Of a stretch of 18,076 nucleotides of DNA, positions 15,286 to 18,076 are shown in pieces; positions within the stretch are counted from its first letter, which is position 1; each line of letters opens with the position of its first letter. This DNA comes from Candidatus Bathyarchaeota archaeon (lineage in GTDB: Archaea; Thermoproteota; Bathyarchaeia; TCS64): positions 1 to 18,076 of the forward strand of contig VGJH01000005.1 in assembly GCA_016867505.1 (NCBI GenBank), written 5' to 3'. The position numbers and the translations under genes were made by a program. The notes under the pieces are model-generated. The model did not search any database and had not been told where the DNA came from. It saw nothing but the letters and a program-made list of their open reading frames with translations.

Positions 15286-15338
15286 GTAATACACCAAAAC
15301 TATGAAAAATAGATGATGATAGTTACATTAGAGATAAC

Positions 15339-15758
15339 ATGGTCCATGAAGAGCTGCTTATATTAGAACGGATTTTAGATGAACTTAGATCCGAGAGAAC
15401 TTTAAGTCGCTCAAACTGGGAACGCTTAAAACGTGTTTTTGATGAACGTTTCGACAAAGCTTGGAGGCTAGTCCAAGAAAAAAGAATTAAAAAATACATT
15501 TTCTCTCCCTCACTGCGTATTATTTGGATTGCTATTGGTCAAGGAGCTGAGTATGAAATATTACCGCATGCTGGCTACTGCAGCTGTGACGATTTTTATT
15601 TTCGAGTTGTTGATGGAAATACTGGCATTTGTTACCATTTATTAGCTCAAAAAATTGCTGAAGCCATGGATTCCTATGAAGAAGTGAAAGAAGAAGATGA
15701 TTTTTTTGATTTATTAGTGAAAGAATGGAGAACTCAAATCTTAGAATCAGAATTTTAG
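15339..15758 (+). CDS. SWIM zinc-finger protein
   Basis: A 139-aa protein with a SWIM zinc-binding motif CxC-x14-CxH: C81 and C83 in GYCSCDD, C98 and H100 in GICYHLLA. SWIM domains mediate DNA or protein contacts; the eukaryotic Sws1 family, which assists Rad51-type recombinases, is one example. The N-terminal 55 residues are a charged helix (RILDELRSERTLSRSNWERL and on), then a strand pair (YIFSPSLRIIWIAIGQGAEY) leads into the motif. The C-terminus is acidic (EEVKEEDDFFDLL). No other domain and no membrane segment. Located upstream of a membrane microprotein and RPA on the same strand, which invites a DNA-repair role but does not prove it. Confidence 0.85.
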   Translation: MVHEELLILERILDELRSERTLSRSNWERLKRVFDERFDKAWRLVQEKRIKKYIFSPSLRIIWIAIGQGAEYEILPHAGYCSCDDFYFRVVDGNTGICYHLLAQKIAEAMDSYEEVKEEDDFFDLLVKEWRTQILESEF

Positions 15759-15763
15759 TTATG

Positions 15764-15772
15764 TATAAATAA
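15764..15772 (+). promoter_or_regulatory. TATA box of the 36-residue membrane protein gene
   Basis: TATAAATAA centred about 28 nt before ATG 15796. It is one of the cleanest TATA boxes in the window and is the main evidence that this short frame is a real leaderless gene. Confidence 0.5.
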
Positions 15773-15795
15773 GTATCATTATATCATTTTGAGTA

Positions 15796-15906
15796 ATGTC
15801 ATCACCAGAATTCTTTCGGTTAATAGAAAATGCCTCACTTATTTTGATTCTTTTAACTTTTGGTTTATGTGTTTATTATATTTATTTGAAGTCAAAAAAG
15901 GAATAA
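15796..15906 (+). CDS. Leaderless 36-residue single-pass membrane microprotein
   Basis: ATG 15796 to TAA 15904-15906 encodes 36 residues: a short head MSSPEFFRLIENA, a hydrophobic helix SLILILLTFGLCVYYIYL, and a basic tail KSKKE. The layout (acidic/amphipathic head, about 18-residue membrane span, Lys-rich end) is that of a single-pass protein with the C-terminus probably in the cytoplasm. A clear TATA box sits at the leaderless distance. The longer overlapping frame that starts at TTG 15789 has no such pattern and runs into RPA. I do not recognise the family; small subunits of membrane complexes have this shape. It sits between the SWIM protein (37 bp upstream) and RPA (49 bp downstream). 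Confidence 0.55.
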   Translation: MSSPEFFRLIENASLILILLTFGLCVYYIYLKSKKE

Positions 15907-15916
15907 AAAAGGAACC

Positions 15917-15926
15917 TATTTTATAT
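15917..15926 (+). promoter_or_regulatory. TATA-like element of the RPA gene
   Basis: TATTTTATAT centred about 33 nt before ATG 15956, between the microprotein stop and RPA. It implies that RPA has its own short-leader promoter. Confidence 0.4.
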
Positions 15927-15955
15927 CACAAAACAATTTTTGATATGTTAAATCC

Positions 15956-17473
15956 ATGTCCAGTACTGAAGATATTATTAAAAAAATTTTAACAACTAAG
16001 CCTACCTTAAATAGAGAAGCAGTAGAGCGATTAATTGCTGAAGAAAAAAACAAAGCTTCTGGGCTATTAACAGATGAAGCAGCTGCTCATTTAGTTGCAT
16101 CAAATCTTGGCTTAGATAGCGCGGGAGAAAAAATTGAAGCAAAATTGAAAATTGGTAGTTTAACCTCTGGCTTAAATGATGTATCAGTAACTGGGCTAGT
16201 GGTTCATCTTTTCCCTCCAAGAATATTCAATAGATCAGATGGTAGACAAGGCAAGGTTCTTAGATTATTATTAGGTGATTCAACTGGTGTAGTACCGGTC
16301 GTCTTTTGGGATGAAAGAGCGGATCATGTAATTGCTAGTAAAATTGTTAAAGGGAAAATTATTAGGATTCTACATGGATATAGCAGAGAGCGTCAAGTTG
16401 GTGGAGAGTTAGAATTAAACGTCAGTGGTCGTGGTCAAGTCTATTTAGAACCATTTGATGCAATTGATGTTGAATTTCCAGATGTTAGCAGTTTTTTTAA
16501 AACTCCCGCAGATGTCAATTCTTTAGGAACTGTAAATATTGAAGGCGTAATCGTTGATAAGTCACCTTCTTTAATTTTTACTCGAAAGGATGGAACTGAT
16601 GGAAAAGTATCCCGAATAATAATGGAAGAAGGAGGATCCCAAATTCCCATAGTTTTATGGGATGATAAGGTTGATGAATTAGCATCTATTGAAAAAGGTA
16701 CGCGAATTAGAATATTTGGTGGGACTTCACGATCAAGTCAAGGTGGAGGTTATGAAGTTCATTTATCTAGGTTATCTGAAGTTGAAATCATAGCTACTGG
16801 CGTGATGCCAATTAAATCTGCTTCTGGTTATGTTAAAATATCTGAACTTAAAGCAGGCTTAAGAAGTGTTAGTGTGAGCGGTCGTGTTATCCAAATTAAT
16901 GATCCAAGAGAATTTACGCGTAGAGATGGTACAAAAGGAAAAGTTGCATCAGTGGTTTTACAAGATGAAACTGGTATTGTTAGGCTCAGTCTATGGGATG
17001 ATGATATAAATATTCTACAAGATATTTCTAAAGACACAATAATTGCAGTAGAAAATGGATACACACGGGCAGGTACCGCTGGAATCGATTTAAATGTTGG
17101 TAGAACTGGTCGATTAAGAATCAACCCAGAAGAAATTAAAATCGAAATTATTAACCCAGAAGATCGAGTTACACAAATAAAGGATTTAATTGAAGGCCAA
17201 AAAAACATTACCATACAAGGACAACTACTTGATGAACCAGTTACTAGAGAAGTAAACACTCTGCGAGGGCCAACCCCTGTAGTATCCTTTAGGATTGATG
17301 ATGGAACAGGAGAAGCAAGAGTTAGCCTTTGGAGAGATCAAGGCAAATTTATTGAGGGATTAACAATTGGTTCTAAAATTTTGTTAGAAAATTGTAATGT
17401 AAGAGAACCCTTCGATGGATTATTACAAGTCTCCTCAAATACTTTTACTAAAATTACTATTCTAAAAAAATAG
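15956..17473 (+). CDS. Replication protein A, four tandem OB folds
   Basis: A 505-aa single-stranded-DNA-binding protein for replication and repair. Residues 1-60 form a helical head ending in GLLTDEAAAHLVASNLGLD, as in archaeal RPA. Four OB folds follow at about 66-165, 185-280, 295-390 and 405-503. The first three share an FxRxDGxxGKV strand-loop (FNRSDGRQGKV, FTRKDGTDGKV, FTRRDGTKGKV) and a V-hWDD/E strand (VVFWDE, IVLWDD, LSLWDD). The fourth is more diverged (REVNTLRGPTPVVSF, VSLWRDQ). The likeness of the repeats points to internal duplication. No C-terminal zinc finger is present. ATG start with its own TATA box. The stop is only 3 bp from the stop of the convergent Alba gene. Confidence 0.92.
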   Translation: MSSTEDIIKKILTTKPTLNREAVERLIAEEKNKASGLLTDEAAAHLVASNLGLDSAGEKIEAKLKIGSLTSGLNDVSVTGLVVHLFPPRIFNRSDGRQGKVLRLLLGDSTGVVPVVFWDERADHVIASKIVKGKIIRILHGYSRERQVGGELELNVSGRGQVYLEPFDAIDVEFPDVSSFFKTPADVNSLGTVNIEGVIVDKSPSLIFTRKDGTDGKVSRIIMEEGGSQIPIVLWDDKVDELASIEKGTRIRIFGGTSRSSQGGGYEVHLSRLSEVEIIATGVMPIKSASGYVKISELKAGLRSVSVSGRVIQINDPREFTRRDGTKGKVASVVLQDETGIVRLSLWDDDINILQDISKDTIIAVENGYTRAGTAGIDLNVGRTGRLRINPEEIKIEIINPEDRVTQIKDLIEGQKNITIQGQLLDEPVTREVNTLRGPTPVVSFRIDDGTGEARVSLWRDQGKFIEGLTIGSKILLENCNVREPFDGLLQVSSNTFTKITILKK

Positions 17474-17476
17474 TTA

Positions 17477-17761
17477 TTAGATTTTAGTTACCAAATTTAT
17501 TTGAATGCTAGAAATGTTTACTTTTTTTCCATCATCTCTATGAAGAATATCTGTACCTATCAAGATCTCCTCAATTATTACTCCTTTAAAAAATGTATTT
17601 TTTAAAAGTTCTGTCACATCGATAGCTTTAGAGATGTGTCTACCTCGGGCTCTAATAATGACTTTTTCAACACCTTGATTAAATAATGTTATCGAGGCAA
17701 CAACATAATTCATAATGGGTTTTGAACTGATAATTACTGTATTTGAATAATCATCAATCAT
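17477..17761 (-). CDS. albA: Alba chromatin protein
   Basis: A 94-aa Alba-family DNA/RNA-binding protein that dimerises and coats archaeal chromatin. The match runs end to end: NTVIISSKPIMNYVVASITL (with the conserved Lys that is acetylated in Sulfolobus Alba), VEKVIIRARGRHISKAIDVT, ELLKN, then VIIEEILIGTD and SIQINLV. The ATG at 17761 is chosen because Alba proteins begin only a few residues before the first strand and a TATA-like box lies about 33 nt upstream; a TTG at 17785 would add eight unlikely residues and sits almost on that box. Convergent with RPA and followed upstream by Sec61-beta on the same strand. Confidence 0.93.
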   Translation of the reverse strand: MIDDYSNTVIISSKPIMNYVVASITLFNQGVEKVIIRARGRHISKAIDVTELLKNTFFKGVIIEEILIGTDILHRDDGKKVNISSIQINLVTKI

Positions 17762-17788
17762 TATGGCCCACCGGATGAGATACAAATC

Positions 17789-17799
17789 ATATATAAAAT
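17789..17799 (-). promoter_or_regulatory. TATA-like element of the Alba gene
   Basis: ATTTTATATAT on the minus strand, centred about 33 nt before ATG 17761. It rules against the longer start at 17785. Confidence 0.45.
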
Positions 17800-17919
17800 C
17801 TTTAAGAATTAAAAATAATAGACTTGGATAATTTTCATTGTTAAATGATTTAGTTGAGATTTTATAACATAAAGTTATTTAAGAATAATCAATAATTCTT
17901 TTAATATTATATTGAATTA

Positions 17920-18076
17920 TTAAACAATTAAGCCTGTCAAAAAGATCTTTGCTAAAATTACAGATATTATTAATACAAATGATGCTCCCATTACATATTC
18001 TGGTCTTAGTTTTGGTCCATGACTTTCATCTTGGAAAAACCGCATTAGTCCTGCACTTGATGAAGGCATACCTGCT
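17920..18076 (-). CDS. Preprotein translocase subunit Sec61-beta, 3' part (cut by window end)
   Basis: Fifty-one codons plus stop of a minus-strand gene that enters from the right edge. The translation reads AGMPSSSAGLMRFFQDESHG, then PKLRPEYVMGASFVLIISVI and LAKIFLTGLIV. This is the standard archaeal/eukaryotic Sec61-beta layout: a Gly/Ser-rich head, the GLMRFF--E--GPK-RPE segment, and one C-terminal membrane helix. It is the small tail-anchored subunit of the SecYE-beta channel. The family is about 55-60 aa, so only a few N-terminal residues are probably missing; the visible Met codons at positions 3 and 11 are less likely starts. The 134-158 bp before Alba hold its promoter and otherwise only AT-rich sequence. 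Confidence 0.88.
   Translation of the reverse strand, partial: AGMPSSSAGLMRFFQDESHGPKLRPEYVMGASFVLIISVILAKIFLTGLIV

Noticed and set aside
15313..15319. ATGATGA, a C-box match upstream of the SWIM gene
   Set aside because: No CTGA D box at guide-RNA distance downstream.
15789..15992. Plus-strand 67-codon frame from TTG 15789
   Set aside because: It runs into the RPA gene and has mixed composition; the overlapping ATG frame at 15796 has a TATA box at the right distance and a coherent membrane-protein pattern.
16828..17259. 143-codon minus-strand frame antisense to RPA, and other long antisense frames (502-753, 870-1157, 3089-3385, 6061-6435)
   Set aside because: Each lies fully or almost fully inside a confidently identified gene on the other strand and has no family features.
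17881..17900. AAGAAT/ATTCTT inverted repeat downstream of Sec61-beta
   Set aside because: A six-pair AT-only stem without a following T-run in the minus-strand sense; too weak to call a terminator.
1..18076. CRISPR array, insertion sequence, integrase or attachment site, including next to the two tRNA genes
   Set aside because: No spaced direct repeats, no transposase or integrase motifs, and no duplicated tRNA 3' end in the window.

Overview
The window is archaeal chromosomal DNA, AT-rich and densely packed. The archaeal assignment rests on several recognisable families: Sec61-beta, Alba, a four-OB-fold RPA, the wyosine enzyme Taw1, an archaeal/eukaryotic-type TrpRS, an AbrB-PhoU fusion, an SbcD-related phosphoesterase and a Pelota relative. 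Many genes have a TATA-like box about 26-33 nt before the start codon, which suggests leaderless or short-leader mRNAs, and TTG starts are frequent. An Asgard archaeon would fit the gene content and base composition, but nothing here proves it. This looks like core genome: I see no insertion sequence, integrase, CRISPR array or defence island.

Layout. (1) 1-1506, minus strand: the 5' end of a B12-binding radical SAM protein and a class III CoA-transferase. (2) 1783-4085, plus: a MoxR AAA+ ATPase and a VWA protein joined by a TAATG overlap. (3) 4199-6069: a divergent pair sharing a 92-bp promoter region, namely a Pelota-like protein without domain 1 (minus) and a class II HMG-CoA reductase without the usual C-terminal segment (plus). 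(4) 6116-7994: a DUF362 protein (plus) converging on and overlapping a HAD hydrolase (minus). (5) 8031-12393, minus: tRNA-Gly(TCC), a GyrI-like effector-binding protein, Taw1, an M32 carboxypeptidase and TrpRS. (6) 12603-14288: a thioredoxin-fold protein (minus) divergent from an AbrB-PhoU regulator (plus). (7) 14333-15250: tRNA-Pro(CGG), whose 3' end overlaps the 3' end of an antisense metallophosphoesterase gene. (8) 15339-17473, plus: a SWIM zinc-finger protein, a 36-residue membrane microprotein missed by length cut-offs, and RPA. (9) 17477-18076, minus: Alba, and the 3' part of Sec61-beta cut by the window edge.

Themes. Much of the window serves translation and its quality control (two tRNAs, TrpRS, Taw1, the Pelota relative), genome maintenance (RPA, SWIM protein, Alba, SbcD-related phosphoesterase) and isoprenoid lipid synthesis (HMG-CoA reductase). 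The most unusual items are the domain-1-less Pelota relative, the HMG-CoA reductase that stops before its catalytic-His flap, the leaderless 36-residue membrane protein between SWIM and RPA, the Walker B His substitution in the MoxR protein, and repeated tail-to-tail gene overlaps, one of which places a tRNA terminator T-run inside a coding sequence. No stretch over 300 bases lacks a gene; the longest gap (1513-1782) holds only promoter-like AT-rich sequence.
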